Source of the DNA: Sphingobacteriales bacterium
Lineage (GTDB): Bacteria > Bacteroidota > Bacteroidia > Chitinophagales > UBA2359
Direction of reading: 5' to 3'
DNA length: 64,000 nt
Assembly (NCBI GenBank): GCA_016700115.1
Contig: CP064999.1
Span: forward strand, 4,893,501 to 4,957,500
Shown here: positions 1 to 9,869 of the stretch, in pieces
Position numbering within the stretch: position 1 is the first letter of the stretch
Layout of the letters: the number at the start of each line of letters is the position of its first letter
Notes under the pieces: model-generated
Seen by the model: the letters and a program-made list of their open reading frames with translations, nothing else
Databases searched by the model: none
What the model was told of the DNA's origin: nothing
Made by a program: the position numbers and the translations under genes

Positions 1-335
1 CAGTTTTGGGGTGAAGGCAGGTCTATACAAACGACACAGTTCCCACCGCCAAATTCATAGTATAAAGCAAATCTTGAATGAACGCTTTGGTATTGTACAT
101 AACCGCTTCTTCCTTCGTTTTTGTAGGATATAGTCGGAGTGCCTTTTGAATTTGAACGAAAGAATTTGAAAAAATCCGGATTATTCCTCAGCGTTAATTT
201 GATATTGTGATAGAGTATGGTCAGAATAAAAGTGGCAGCTATTAATAACCAAAAAGATTTAGAATTTTTGAGTTCATTTGGAATAAATGGGGTATATAAT
301 AAAAATAGACAGGGGAAAACCAAGATGGAGTTCAT
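1..335 (-). CDS. Partial membrane-anchored protein of unknown function, cut by the window edge
   Basis: An open frame starts with ATG at 335 and runs leftward off the window, giving about 111 residues. It has two hydrophobic stretches (about residues 3-18 and 28-40), then a polar region with the segment YYEFGGGNCVVCIDLPS near the visible end. A stop lies a short way upstream in the same frame, so the ATG is a reasonable start. The gene follows the giant T9SS protein on the same strand, separated from it by a likely terminator. I do not recognise the family. The layout suggests two membrane helices and a soluble domain, but the rest of the gene is outside the window. Confidence 0.55.
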   Translation of the reverse strand, partial: MNSILVFPCLFLLYTPFIPNELKNSKSFWLLIAATFILTILYHNIKLTLRNNPDFFKFFRSNSKGTPTISYKNEGRSGYVQYQSVHSRFALYYEFGGGNCVVCIDLPSPQN

Positions 336-383
336 ACAAACAAAATTGAGGATTTTAAAATTTGGGTTTAAAATACAAAAGTA

Positions 384-414
384 AGGGCAGCAAGATTAAA
401 AAACCGGCTGCCCT
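384..414 (-). terminator. Hairpin downstream of the giant repeat protein gene
   Basis: AGGGCAGC (384-391) pairs with GCTGCCCT (407-414), an 8-bp perfect stem with a 15-base loop. In the minus direction it lies 30 bases after the stop codon of the gene ending at 444 and is followed by a T-rich stretch. It probably ends that transcript and insulates the partial gene at the left edge. Confidence 0.6.
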
Positions 415-443
415 GAGAGGAAAAACACACTAATAAGCCTTAC

Positions 444-3400
444 TTATCTGTTGACTTCAATAAATCCGCTTTTTAAGTCTGATTTAAGACCTGTTCTCAG
501 GTCTAAGCGGTAAAAATACGTACCATCCGGTACATTTTTTCCGGTACCTTTCCAGTTTCCGTTCCAGGCCTGTTCGTTCGTATAATTGCTGACCGAATAT
601 ACCTCATCTCCCCATCTGTTAAAAATCTGAAGTTCCGGTTGGTTGTCTGCAAAACATTCGATTCCTGAAATAATAAAGGTATCATTGACCCCGTCTCCGT
701 TTGGTGAAAATCCCTGAGCCAGAGATACATTGCAATTCTGCTCATCCGGCAAAATGACCACAACTACTAAAGCCGTATCACATACTAACTGGCTTTGTTC
801 ATTATATACACAAACGATATAATTAAACATATCTGTTCCGCTAAAACCAATATTGGGAATATAGGTGAATGTTTGATCGCTGTTGTTGACAATCACCGAC
901 CCGTTTTCCGGAAAATCCAGCAAAGAAACATCGGGTAAGCTGCCTGAAGGAATGGTATCGTTTTGCAAAACAGGGATAAGAACCGAGGTATTCATTTCGG
1001 TAGAACTGGAGTCATTGACTGCTATGACAACTATTTCAACCGGAATATCATCCCCTTCAACCGTGATATATACCCAGGCAATATTGCTCGACAAACCTGA
1101 AGCATCTGTTATTTCATAACTGAACGAATCGATACCGGTAAAATCGGGAGCAGGCACATAAGTAAACTCCATAGTAACAAAATCGAAATTGAGCTCTGCT
1201 CCTGAAACACTGACATCTGAGTTCAGTACAATAGCAGTTATCTCATCGCCATCAGGGTCGAAATCATTTGACAACACGTAGATTATGACCGGCATATTCA
1301 TATCAGTAGCAACCATATCATTGACTGTAACCGGCGGTTCGTTCACATCGGTTACATTGATGCAAAAAGAAACTATCAGGCAGTTGTCGTTTGGTGTGCA
1401 TACCTGTACACTAAAAGTATCTGTCTGAACAAATCCGGGGTTTGGCAGGTACTGAATGCAATTATCCGATAAAACCAATCCGCCATTAGGAGGAAGTTCG
1501 GTAATCGTTATTGTTTCGATGGTAATATTGGTCAAATAGTCGTCTAAGCACAGCGTAACCGGTGTATTTTCCAGAGTTTGTTCGCAAAAGTTCAAAGTAT
1601 CGGCACTGACAAAGACACTTACATAAGCAGTATCGCATAAAACCGGACTGCCGGTATCGCATATAATATAGGAAAAGTAATCGTTGCCGATAAAGTTTTC
1701 ATCAGGGGTGTAAGTTACCGTATTGTCGGGATTTAATCCGGCAACTCCATAAGCAGGAAAACTCAACCATTCCGGAGCAACTGCATCGCCATCAGGGTCT
1801 GTATCGTTATCCAAAACCGGAATATTTACCGGAGTATTTAAAGGCGTTTCGGCCATATCATCCAATGCCACAGGCGGATTATTGTTCAGCATGTCATCAC
1901 CTACGGTAATTGAAACATAAGCTGTATCACATAAAACAGGAGTTCCGTTGTCGCAAATGATGTATTCAAAAGTATCTGTTCCGGAAAAACCGTTGTTAGG
2001 TGTATAAGTTATTGTTCCATTGCTGTTCACAACAGCAATTCCATTCGTAGGCAATGAAGGAAGGGAAGATTGTACGGCAATTGATGTTCCTCCAAACGGG
2101 TCATAATCATTTTGCAGGACTGTAATGGTAACCGGAACGTTCACAGATGTTGTGTCCAAATCAGACACTGCAACAGGAGGCAGATTAGTAATCGAAATTG
2201 GTTGAACAATGAGGGTAACTAAAGTAATATCGCAATTCCCCGCTATATCACAAATCTGATATTCAAAATAATCGGTACCGGTAAAACCCGGATCGGGTGT
2301 ATAAACAATGTTTCCCGTGCCGGGAATGACAGAAATATTGCCAAAATCGGGGCCGCCAAATAACTGACTCAGTTGGATAGCTGTTCCAAAATCGTTAGAT
2401 AAAACGTTAAAGGTAACTGCCGTATTGATTGAGGTAAAGACAATATCGGGTTGAGCGTCTATGTTTGCCGGTTGAATGGTAATAGTAACGTAAGCAGTAT
2501 CACAAAGTACAGGGCTTCCGTTGTCGCAAATAATATAGGTAAAATAGTCTGTACCAATAAAATCAGTATTTGAAGTGTAAATAAACCCTGTTTCATTGGG
2601 TAACATTGTAATCAAACCATTATACGGGTCGGAGGATGCTGTTAGCGAAGCGATGTTGCCATCCGGATCAAAGTCATTGTCTAACACAAAAATTGCAACA
2701 GGAATACCTTCGGTAGCAACTGCAACATCATCAATGGCAACAGGAGGTTGATTTAAACAACCGATATCACCGACCTGTACACTTACAATAGCCTGAGCAC
2801 AAGCTCCTGAAGGGTCGCAAACCGAATAGATAAATATTTCACAACCGGTATAACCGGTATTCGGAGTATAAGTAACAGTTCCGTCAGGGTTAATTACCAC
2901 CTCCCCGTTTTGAGGAGGCGTTATAATTTGTGTTACCGTCAAAGGGTCATTGTCGGGGTCAGAATCGTTGGTCAATACAGGAATAATAACCGGCGTATTG
3001 ACCGGAGTCTGTGCAATATCGTTGTTAGGAGTAGGCGGTTGATTCAACAAAGGTATCTGAATGGTTATTGCTACAATAGTTGCATCACAAATACCTTCAG
3101 GATTGCAGATTTCATAAATGAAATAGTCTGTTCCGACATAACCGGTTTCGGGAAGATAGTTGACCACTCCGGTAATGGGGTCAAAGGATAAAATGCTTCC
3201 ATGTTGCGGCAAAATCAAGACCTGAGTTACTTCAATATTGTCGCCAAAATCATTATCCAGCACATTAAATGCAACCGGAGTATTTAAAAAAGTAAAAACC
3301 AAATCAGGTTCGGCATCAATCAACACTTCTCCCAATACATAAATGGTGATAGTTGCTTCGTCACACAATCCTGAAGGATCACAAAGGGTATAAACAAAAG

Positions 3401-5996
3401 TGTCCGTACCGGTAAAACCTGAATTGGGAGTATAAGTGATAGAACCGCCTGCATTGACCACTGCCAACCCGTTTTCGGGTAATGTCATCAGGGTGATTGT
3501 TAATTGAGCTAAGGTATTATCCGGATCAAAATCGTTGAGAATGGCTGCAATTTGAACCGGAATTCCTTCCGAAGTATTTGCAAGATCATCGTTAGCAACA
3601 GGGGGAAGATTGATTGCTGAAGGGACAACAGTGATGGTTACGGTTGTATTTGCACAGTTGCCCCCGGAATCGCATACCGTATAGGTAAATGTATCTGTTC
3701 CCTGATACCCTCCGTTTGGCGAGTAAGTAACTGTGTTATCAGGGTTCAGAACAGCAGTTCCGTTAGACGGTTGGGTGATTGTTGTAACATCCAAACCGCT
3801 TCCGCTGTCATTGTTCAAAACATTAATCGTTACGGGTATGCCCTGAGAAGTAGTAACAGAATCGGGTTCAGCAATTAAAGGCGGTAATTCGGGATTCATG
3901 ACGGTTAAAACTACCGTTGCATTGTCACAAAGCAAAGAACCATCAGAGCAAGTTACACAAGCAGCATAGGTTAACTGATCAGTTCCTGCAAATCCCGGTT
4001 GGGGCAAATAATTGATGGTACCGTTTGCATTAACCGTAACCGTTCCATTCGAAGGATTGGTTACTATCTGTACATTCATTGGGGCATTGCAATCATGTAT
4101 GTCATTGGTTAAAACATTGACCGGAACCGGAACTCCATTATTAAACAACGAAGCGGCATCATCATTAGCTTCCGGTGCGATACATCCAACATGAACAAAA
4201 ACGCTTACGGTTTCACATTCCCCTTCAGAATTACAACCTGTGATATCCACGATGTCAGTACCAAAAAAACCGGGCAGGGCGATGTATTGTAAGCAAGTGT
4301 CGTTCAAAAAACTGATACTGCAATTAAATGTAGTAACAGCATCTGTGATTTGAGCATCTGATATATTGCAAAACTGGACACAAATCTGAATAGGAACAAT
4401 AGGCATGGTACAATAATCCGTCTCAAATTCACAATTGACCGGTGCGGGTGTAATGTTTATTGAAACCAATGCTGTATCACACAAGGCAGGGCTACCATTG
4501 TCGCAAATGACGTATTGAAAGGAATCGGTGTCGGTACAGGAACTTGTTGCTGAATAAAAGACTTGATTTCCGATTAGATTGACTATGCCACAGGTGTTTT
4601 CTGTTATAGTTTGACTGATGGTTAAAGGCTGCCCCTCCGGGTCGCTGTCGTTGTTTAACACATTTAAGATTAAAGTTTCTCCGGCAGTTGCAGTAAAAGT
4701 ATCGTCAACAGCAACAGGAGGATTGTTACCTCCGCAGGCTTGGTCAATGGTAATGGTCGTGGTATTGGTGCTGCAATTTCCAACCCCGTCACATACCTGA
4801 AAAGTAATAATATCTGTTCCTGAAAAAACGGTTGAAGTGGTATAGGTAAAACACCCGGCTCCGGCTGGAATTATTGAACCGGAACCATTAATGGTTGCCG
4901 TTATAATGCCTAAAGTAGCAGGATTAACTCCGCAAAATTGAGGACAAACCTGAAAGTTGCTGAAAGGAGGGATACAAGTTGCTTCTGCAATGGGGCAGTT
5001 TCCGGCACCGGTTATAGTCAGGTTCACCATAGTCGTTTCACATAAACCACATCCATTACAAATAGTATATTCCAAAACATCAGTACCGCTATAATCTGTT
5101 GCAGGTACATATAATATCTGGCCGCTGCTGATAACTGCCGTACCATGTGCCGGGGCAGTGTTGATTTGAGAAAGGGTTAAAACCCCGTTGCAAAGTTCTT
5201 CATCATTGATTGCAACCGGTAATATAGCTCCGGTCAACCCGTTTCCTCCATAATTAACTCCATTTACAACAACAGAAGTATTGCTCAAAAAAACAACATC
5301 CGGGTTGGCAACCGGTGTAATACATCCCACATGCACCAAAGCTATAGAAGTTGAGCAAAGATTGGGAGTCTGATCATCACAAACCACGATGCTTACAGTA
5401 TCGGTTCCTAAGAAACCGGGCAGAGGGGTATAACGCAAACAGGAATCGTTCAAAGCCACTAAACTACAATGGAACGTAGTAGATGACATCGGAATATTAA
5501 TACTCCAATCATCACCGTTTGGGTCTGTCCACGAATGACAGATAGTCAACGGAGTCATGGGTTGCGTGCAAAATTCAAGATCAAAAACAGGAGTAGGAGC
5601 AACATTCACACTGCCAAGCCCTGAAGCAGGGATAACAGTTATACTTACTTCAGCAGTCGCAAAATTCCCAAAAAAGTCTTTGATGGTATAAGTAAAAACA
5701 TCCACCCCTAAAAATCCCGCATTGGGTGTATAGACAATATTGGTTTTACCCGGCATTATGATTGCGGTTCCGTTAGTTGGTGCTGAAGTAAGGTTGTGCA
5801 AAAAAATCGCACTGCCAATATCATTAGAAATTGCCGGAATCGTTACCCAGGTATCCTGCAAGGTATTTGCTACATCATTATTGGCGATTGGATTGTCTAA
5901 GATATCCCACGCAGAGGAAGCTTGTAAATGTGTTGAACAATTGTTAAAAATCATGAACAAACATACATACAGCAAGTGTAGTTGAGTGTGTTTCAT
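444..5996 (-). CDS. Giant secreted protein with about 18 Ig/cadherin-like repeats and a T9SS type B sorting domain
   Basis: The 1850-residue product starts with a signal peptide. It then has about 18 units of roughly 90-100 residues, many of the form PPVAxDDxxxTxxxxPVxIxVLxND followed by GTDTFxYxxCD; these are tandem Ig-like or cadherin-like modules common in Bacteroidota surface proteins. Some units are cysteine-rich variants. The last 90 residues have the SPNGDGVNDTF and IFNRWG motifs of the gliding motility-associated (CHU_C) C-terminal domain, which directs export by the type IX system and surface attachment. The longest frame begins with TTG at 6002, but ATG at 5996 fits the signal peptide better. 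The likely role is a surface adhesin or matrix protein. No catalytic domain is visible. Confidence 0.9.
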   Translation of the reverse strand: MKHTQLHLLYVCLFMIFNNCSTHLQASSAWDILDNPIANNDVANTLQDTWVTIPAISNDIGSAIFLHNLTSAPTNGTAIIMPGKTNIVYTPNAGFLGVDVFTYTIKDFFGNFATAEVSITVIPASGLGSVNVAPTPVFDLEFCTQPMTPLTICHSWTDPNGDDWSINIPMSSTTFHCSLVALNDSCLRYTPLPGFLGTDTVSIVVCDDQTPNLCSTSIALVHVGCITPVANPDVVFLSNTSVVVNGVNYGGNGLTGAILPVAINDEELCNGVLTLSQINTAPAHGTAVISSGQILYVPATDYSGTDVLEYTICNGCGLCETTMVNLTITGAGNCPIAEATCIPPFSNFQVCPQFCGVNPATLGIITATINGSGSIIPAGAGCFTYTTSTVFSGTDIITFQVCDGVGNCSTNTTTITIDQACGGNNPPVAVDDTFTATAGETLILNVLNNDSDPEGQPLTISQTITENTCGIVNLIGNQVFYSATSSCTDTDSFQYVICDNGSPALCDTALVSINITPAPVNCEFETDYCTMPIVPIQICVQFCNISDAQITDAVTTFNCSISFLNDTCLQYIALPGFFGTDIVDITGCNSEGECETVSVFVHVGCIAPEANDDAASLFNNGVPVPVNVLTNDIHDCNAPMNVQIVTNPSNGTVTVNANGTINYLPQPGFAGTDQLTYAACVTCSDGSLLCDNATVVLTVMNPELPPLIAEPDSVTTSQGIPVTINVLNNDSGSGLDVTTITQPSNGTAVLNPDNTVTYSPNGGYQGTDTFTYTVCDSGGNCANTTVTITVVPSAINLPPVANDDLANTSEGIPVQIAAILNDFDPDNTLAQLTITLMTLPENGLAVVNAGGSITYTPNSGFTGTDTFVYTLCDPSGLCDEATITIYVLGEVLIDAEPDLVFTFLNTPVAFNVLDNDFGDNIEVTQVLILPQHGSILSFDPITGVVNYLPETGYVGTDYFIYEICNPEGICDATIVAITIQIPLLNQPPTPNNDIAQTPVNTPVIIPVLTNDSDPDNDPLTVTQIITPPQNGEVVINPDGTVTYTPNTGYTGCEIFIYSVCDPSGACAQAIVSVQVGDIGCLNQPPVAIDDVAVATEGIPVAIFVLDNDFDPDGNIASLTASSDPYNGLITMLPNETGFIYTSNTDFIGTDYFTYIICDNGSPVLCDTAYVTITIQPANIDAQPDIVFTSINTAVTFNVLSNDFGTAIQLSQLFGGPDFGNISVIPGTGNIVYTPDPGFTGTDYFEYQICDIAGNCDITLVTLIVQPISITNLPPVAVSDLDTTSVNVPVTITVLQNDYDPFGGTSIAVQSSLPSLPTNGIAVVNSNGTITYTPNNGFSGTDTFEYIICDNGTPVLCDTAYVSITVGDDMLNNNPPVALDDMAETPLNTPVNIPVLDNDTDPDGDAVAPEWLSFPAYGVAGLNPDNTVTYTPDENFIGNDYFSYIICDTGSPVLCDTAYVSVFVSADTLNFCEQTLENTPVTLCLDDYLTNITIETITITELPPNGGLVLSDNCIQYLPNPGFVQTDTFSVQVCTPNDNCLIVSFCINVTDVNEPPVTVNDMVATDMNMPVIIYVLSNDFDPDGDEITAIVLNSDVSVSGAELNFDFVTMEFTYVPAPDFTGIDSFSYEITDASGLSSNIAWVYITVEGDDIPVEIVVIAVNDSSSTEMNTSVLIPVLQNDTIPSGSLPDVSLLDFPENGSVIVNNSDQTFTYIPNIGFSGTDMFNYIVCVYNEQSQLVCDTALVVVVILPDEQNCNVSLAQGFSPNGDGVNDTFIISGIECFADNQPELQIFNRWGDEVYSVSNYTNEQAWNGNWKGTGKNVPDGTYFYRLDLRTGLKSDLKSGFIEVNR

Positions 5997-6260
5997 ATAC
6001 AAGTTTGGACAAAGTTAAATTAGTGTAAGGCTTGACTATTTTAACTTTCAAAAACCTTGCCAATCTGCGGGTAAAGTATTCTCAGAATGAACTTGATTTT
6101 TGGAATCTGATGATAAATTCAGATTTTCCAACTTAAAAAATAGCGGAAGATTCAATTTATATAAGAGGTTCTGAATAAGGACATCAGACATCCGCGATAA
6201 TTTGTTCAAGATATAAATCAATCGGCTTGGTTGACTATCAGAAGATGTATTTCAAACAAA

Positions 6261-7016
6261 TTATCCTTTTTCCACAGCATACAAAACCGGTTTGCTCGGG
6301 CTTGCATCTAATTCGAGAGAAGTAATCATCAGGTTCAGCAAATACACACCGTCTTTGATTTCATCAGGCACATAAATCAATTCGGTAATTGTTGCCCCTT
6401 TTCTTGGATTTTCAGGATATTGCCAATAGGCTTTATGTGCCAATAATTTACCTTCATCTTCTTCCCTGTCCACCGATGGAAGATCAATTAACAAATGGTC
6501 TATTTCTCTTTGTGCAATAAGGGCAGCAGCTTCATGATCCAGATAAGGCGGATTAGTACCCGAATAATTTCTGTGTATTTTATGACTATTGTTAGGCAGG
6601 GTTCGAATAATCAGGGCTTGAGTTTGAATCCCCCAAAGCGCTTCTTCAATCTGTTGTTTGGTAATCACCCGATCTCCTTCAGGCATTATTTGAGGGTAAA
6701 TGCTGATCAAAGTAGTAACGAAAAAAAAACTTTTCAACTCCTGATTTAATGTTTCACCATTGGGGGATATATGCCCGACACATTCGGTATGTGTTCCGTT
6801 TCCATGAGGATTGAGCATGACATTTTTAAAATTGACCGGACCACCCAAACGTACATCTCCGATAAAATTACCGGCTCTTACCGGTTCAATTGTTAAAAAG
6901 GGAGCGTAAAAAGCATTAACACTACTGATGCCTTCTGTCAAAGGAATACTGATATCAAAAGGCTCAGAGAGGTCGAAAACATGTTGCTTCCCCTGAAAAA
7001 AAATTGTTGCAAACAT
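6261..7016 (-). CDS. Cyclase family (kynurenine formamidase-like) metal-dependent hydrolase
   Basis: This 251-residue protein shows the family signature HGNGTHTECVGHI, a variant of the HxGTHxDxPxH metal-binding motif, at about residues 80-92. The region LDHEAAALIAQREIDHLLIDLPSVDREEDEG is typical of the C-terminal half of this fold. Members hydrolyse N-formylkynurenine or related amides and lactones in the cytosol with bound zinc or manganese. The substrate cannot be read from the sequence, and Asp of the motif is replaced by Glu here. The gene lies 28 bases after the fMsr gene on the same strand, so the two are probably co-transcribed. Confidence 0.82.
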   Translation of the reverse strand: MFATIFFQGKQHVFDLSEPFDISIPLTEGISSVNAFYAPFLTIEPVRAGNFIGDVRLGGPVNFKNVMLNPHGNGTHTECVGHISPNGETLNQELKSFFFVTTLISIYPQIMPEGDRVITKQQIEEALWGIQTQALIIRTLPNNSHKIHRNYSGTNPPYLDHEAAALIAQREIDHLLIDLPSVDREEDEGKLLAHKAYWQYPENPRKGATITELIYVPDEIKDGVYLLNLMITSLELDASPSKPVLYAVEKG

Positions 7017-7044
7017 AAAGGGAGTACTGTATAAATCAAAGAGG

Positions 7045-7527
7045 TTAAAAAAGCCGGGAAAGCAAAGCTACTATATTTTCAAGATACTGTTGATCTACTA
7101 TGTCAAACTGATTCAGTTCTGTACTGTCAATATCCAATACCAATCGGGTAGCTCCCTCTTTGTCAGTTAAGGGCACCGTAATTTCAGAGCGTGAAAGTGA
7201 AGAGCAGGCAATATGTCCGGGAAAAGCATCCACATCCGGAACAATAATCGTTTTACCAGTTAAAGCACAAGTACCGCAAACGCCTTTTCCTATTTTAATA
7301 CGGGTACAGGCAATAGCCCCTTGAAAGGGTCCTAAAACCAATTCATTTTCAATATTGCGATAAAAACCTACCCAAAAAAACTGAAAAGTTTCCTTAATCA
7401 CCGCACAAAGATTGGCGAGATTTGCAATCAAATCAGTTTCATCTTCTAAAAGTGCCTCAATTTGTGGCAACAGTTGTCGGTATTTTTCTTCTTTGCTTAG
7501 TTGCAAATCAACTTCTATTTGGTGCAT
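7045..7527 (-). CDS. msrC: Free methionine-(R)-sulfoxide reductase (GAF domain)
   Basis: This single GAF domain protein of 160 residues has WVGFYR, then LGPFQGAIACTRI, GVCGTCA and the motif around IACSSLSRSEI. These positions carry the cysteines of the fRMsr/YebR family. The enzyme reduces free L-methionine-(R)-sulfoxide in the cytosol with electrons from thioredoxin. Length and motif order match the family. It is the first gene of a probable two-gene unit with the cyclase gene and lies just after a tRNA terminator. ATG at 7527 is the only good start. Confidence 0.88.
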   Translation of the reverse strand: MHQIEVDLQLSKEEKYRQLLPQIEALLEDETDLIANLANLCAVIKETFQFFWVGFYRNIENELVLGPFQGAIACTRIKIGKGVCGTCALTGKTIIVPDVDAFPGHIACSSLSRSEITVPLTDKEGATRLVLDIDSTELNQFDIVDQQYLENIVALLSRLF

Positions 7528-7540
7528 GGGTAAAACATTA

Positions 7541-7577
7541 AAAAGCGCATATCCTAATAATTAAGGACATGCGCTTC
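7541..7577 (-). terminator. Rho-independent terminator after tRNA-Arg
   Basis: In the minus direction GAAGCGCATGTCCT pairs with AGGATATGCGCTTT around a short AT loop (one mismatch), followed by a run of T. It sits between the tRNA (ending at 7588) and the msrC start (7527), so it ends the tRNA transcript. Confidence 0.7.
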
Positions 7578-7587
7578 AAAATAAAGG

Positions 7588-7661
7588 TGACCCCAGAAGG
7601 ATTCGAACCCTCAACCCTCAGATCCGAAGTCTGATGCTCTATCCAGTTGAGCTATGGAGCC
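7588..7661 (-). tRNA. tRNA-Arg, anticodon TCG
   Basis: On the minus strand a cloverleaf of 74 nt can be folded. The acceptor stem GGCTCCA pairs with TGGGGTC with G-U pairs. The anticodon stem TCAGA/TCTGA encloses the loop CTTCGGA, and the T arm contains GGTTCGAATCC. Loop positions 34-36 read TCG, decoding CGA/CGN arginine codons. The discriminator base is A and the 3' CCA is not fully encoded (ACCT follows). Confidence 0.93.
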
Positions 7662-7820
7662 TTAACTTGTGCAAAGATACACTTAATTTTAACACAATTA
7701 AGCAAAAAAAAATTCCTGTCTCAAAATCGGAAGCAATCCCGAACAAGTATATTGTTTTGATATGGCCTGTTAGAATAAAAGAAGTTGTTCACGGCTTCTA
7801 CAACTCATGATTTTGGCAAA

Positions 7821-8390
7821 CTATTTACGGTCTTCCAAAAATTCATTGGTAAAATGTTCCCGATGCTTTTCCTGAGAAAACTTTTCACCGTTATACTGTT
7901 GAGAAGCCCCTTTTGGGATAGACAAGGAAATCCAATTATCGTTGCAAATCATTTTTCCGATAAACACAATTTGTCCGACATGATAAGCATAATGTGCCAG
8001 TTGTCTGTTAATTGCTTCCACAACGGAGTGCCCCTGGTTCCTGATAAATACAATTTTATCGAAGTCTGATTCTTGTAAGGATTGTAAGGTAGTCAACAGG
8101 CAACTCCAGCCTTCGTTCCAGTACTGCATGACTTCATCTCTGCTTTTTAGGTCAGTTTCAAATTCGGAATCTCGATTTCTCCATTCTTTTTCACCATCTG
8201 AATTTAAAAAATCGGTCCATCTCGACAACATATTACCTCTCAAATGTTTTACAATGATGGCTATGCTGTTGCTTTCGGGATTATATTGCCAGAATAGTCC
8301 TTGTTCAGATATCTGTGCCATGGTCTTTTCACCCAACAGTTTATAATATTCAAACTGTTTGATGGCACTGTTTAGATACTCTATTGTCAT
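7821..8390 (-). CDS. DUF1572 family protein (DinB-like four-helix bundle)
   Basis: The protein matches the DUF1572 pattern: EYLNSAIKQFEYYKLLGEKT at the N-terminus, then SIAIIVKHLRGNMLSRWTDF, WRNRDSEFE and HYAYHVGQIVF. The spaced histidines (KHLRGN and HYAYHVGQ) are the metal-binding positions of the DinB/YfiT superfamily. The cellular role of this subfamily is not established. The frame can be read from TTG at 8420, which overlaps the stop codon of the Nfu gene as TTGA and would allow translational coupling. ATG at 8390 fits family members better and is used here. Either way the gene belongs to the Mrp-Nfu operon. Confidence 0.8.
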   Translation of the reverse strand: MTIEYLNSAIKQFEYYKLLGEKTMAQISEQGLFWQYNPESNSIAIIVKHLRGNMLSRWTDFLNSDGEKEWRNRDSEFETDLKSRDEVMQYWNEGWSCLLTTLQSLQESDFDKIVFIRNQGHSVVEAINRQLAHYAYHVGQIVFIGKMICNDNWISLSIPKGASQQYNGEKFSQEKHREHFTNEFLEDRK

Positions 8391-8416
8391 TTCAGAATGG
8401 TTTTTAACATATTCTT

Positions 8417-8653
8417 TCAAACAGCTTCCACTGCTACAATCTGAGGCACTGCGGTTTTAACAGAGTATTCTACTCCGGCCTTCATAGTCATAAAACTCAT
8501 AGGGCAATCACCGCAAGAGCCTAAAAGTTTTACTTTTAACACAAAATCTTCGGTAATGTCCACTACTTCAATATCGCCTCCGTCAGTTTGCAAATGAGGC
8601 CGGATACTGTTGAGCGATTGTTGAACCTTTTCTAATAATTCCTTGTGATACAT
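8417..8653 (-). CDS. NifU-like C-terminal domain iron-sulphur scaffold protein
   Basis: This 78-residue protein is a single Nfu domain, with LNSIRPHLQTDGGDIEVVDI followed by LLGSCGDCPMSFMTMKAGVE. The CxxC of GSCGDCP binds a bridging [4Fe-4S] cluster in a dimer. It carries clusters to apo-proteins in the cytosol. It lies 57 bases downstream of the Mrp/ApbC gene, an ATPase cluster carrier, so the two form a functional pair. The longest frame starts at a TTG at 8662; ATG at 8653 gives the usual N-terminus. Confidence 0.9.
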   Translation of the reverse strand: MYHKELLEKVQQSLNSIRPHLQTDGGDIEVVDITEDFVLKVKLLGSCGDCPMSFMTMKAGVEYSVKTAVPQIVAVEAV

Positions 8654-8710
8654 AGCAGGCAACTTAAATAAGGCTATAAAATTACGCTTTTTATCGCAAT
8701 CAGATATAGT

Positions 8711-9805
8711 TTATCTGATTAGCTGATTTGCAGAAATTCTTCCGGCATTTTTAATGGCAATATTTTGTGCAACTGTATAAGCCAATTTTACAAATTCTTT
8801 TCCGGCATTGCTATTGGGTTGTAAAACCGCAGGCATACCTAAATCACCTCCACTCCTGATTTCTTCTACAATAGGAATTTCACCAAGTAAAGGTACATTG
8901 AATTCACCGGCAAGTGAACTTCCACCTCCCTGACCAAATAAATAATATCGTTTATCCGGCATCTCAGGGGGAGAAAAATAAGACATATTTTCGATTATTC
9001 CTAAAACAGGAACATTAATCTGAGGAAGCTGAAACATGCCAATAGACCGGACAACATCCGCTTTTGCTACTTCCTGTGGCGTTGTAACAACAATTGCAGC
9101 GGTAATCGGCACCAATTGGGCCAATGTCAGATGAATATCTCCTGTTCCCGGAGGCATGTCTATCACTAAATAATCCAATTCCCCCCAAAAAGCATCTGTA
9201 ATAAACTGTCTCAATGCCGATGAAACCATAGGCCCTCTCCATACGATTGCCTGAGTTTCGTCAGCAAGAAATCCAATTGAAATAGTTTTGATTCCATACT
9301 GTTCAATAGGTTCGATTTTGTTTTGACCATTCACCTGCACAACATGGGGTCTTCGTTTTCTTAAATTCATCATGACCGGTATAGAAGGCCCATAAATGTC
9401 TGCATCAATCAAACCGACTTTTGCCCCTGAATGTGAAAGCGCAAGAGACAAGTTGACAGCAACCGTAGATTTACCTACTCCGCCTTTTCCGGAGGCCACT
9501 GCAATAATGTTTTTAACCTCTGGTAAAACTGAACTCCCTTCTTGTCTCATTGTTGTAACTCTCGAAGTTATCTCAACTTCAACGGTTGCTTCTTTACTAA
9601 CAAAATGCTTAATTGCCGTTATACAGGCATTTTTAATCTGTTCTTTTAAAGGACATGCAGGTGTCGTCAAAATTAACCTGAAACTGACTCGATTACCCTC
9701 GATATTGATATTGTCCACCATATTCAGGGTAACTAAATCTTTTCCTAAATCGGGGTCATCCACATAACTCAGCGCGTTAATAACAGCGTCTTTGGTAATT
9801 GACAT
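8711..9805 (-). CDS. Mrp/ApbC family iron-sulphur cluster carrier ATPase
   Basis: The 364-residue product has an N-terminal DUF59/MIP18 domain (about residues 1-80) and a ParA/MinD-type P-loop ATPase. The deviant Walker A GKGGVGKST lies near residue 109, with DADIYGPSIP and the Walker B region YLVIDMPPGTGD further on. This family binds and transfers Fe-S clusters in an ATP-dependent way. The CxxC usually seen near the C-terminus of ApbC is not obvious; the region ENMSYFSPPEMPDKRYYLFG replaces ENMSxxxCxxCG. This is a real difference from the classical members and may affect how the cluster is held. The gene leads the operon with nfu and the DUF1572 gene. Confidence 0.9.
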   Translation of the reverse strand: MSITKDAVINALSYVDDPDLGKDLVTLNMVDNINIEGNRVSFRLILTTPACPLKEQIKNACITAIKHFVSKEATVEVEITSRVTTMRQEGSSVLPEVKNIIAVASGKGGVGKSTVAVNLSLALSHSGAKVGLIDADIYGPSIPVMMNLRKRRPHVVQVNGQNKIEPIEQYGIKTISIGFLADETQAIVWRGPMVSSALRQFITDAFWGELDYLVIDMPPGTGDIHLTLAQLVPITAAIVVTTPQEVAKADVVRSIGMFQLPQINVPVLGIIENMSYFSPPEMPDKRYYLFGQGGGSSLAGEFNVPLLGEIPIVEEIRSGGDLGMPAVLQPNSNAGKEFVKLAYTVAQNIAIKNAGRISANQLIR

Positions 9806-9869
9806 AAAAGCTAATTGGTTTTAAAGACATTGATAAAACAATTCCTGTTCTACAAAGTTCTTTTACTGA

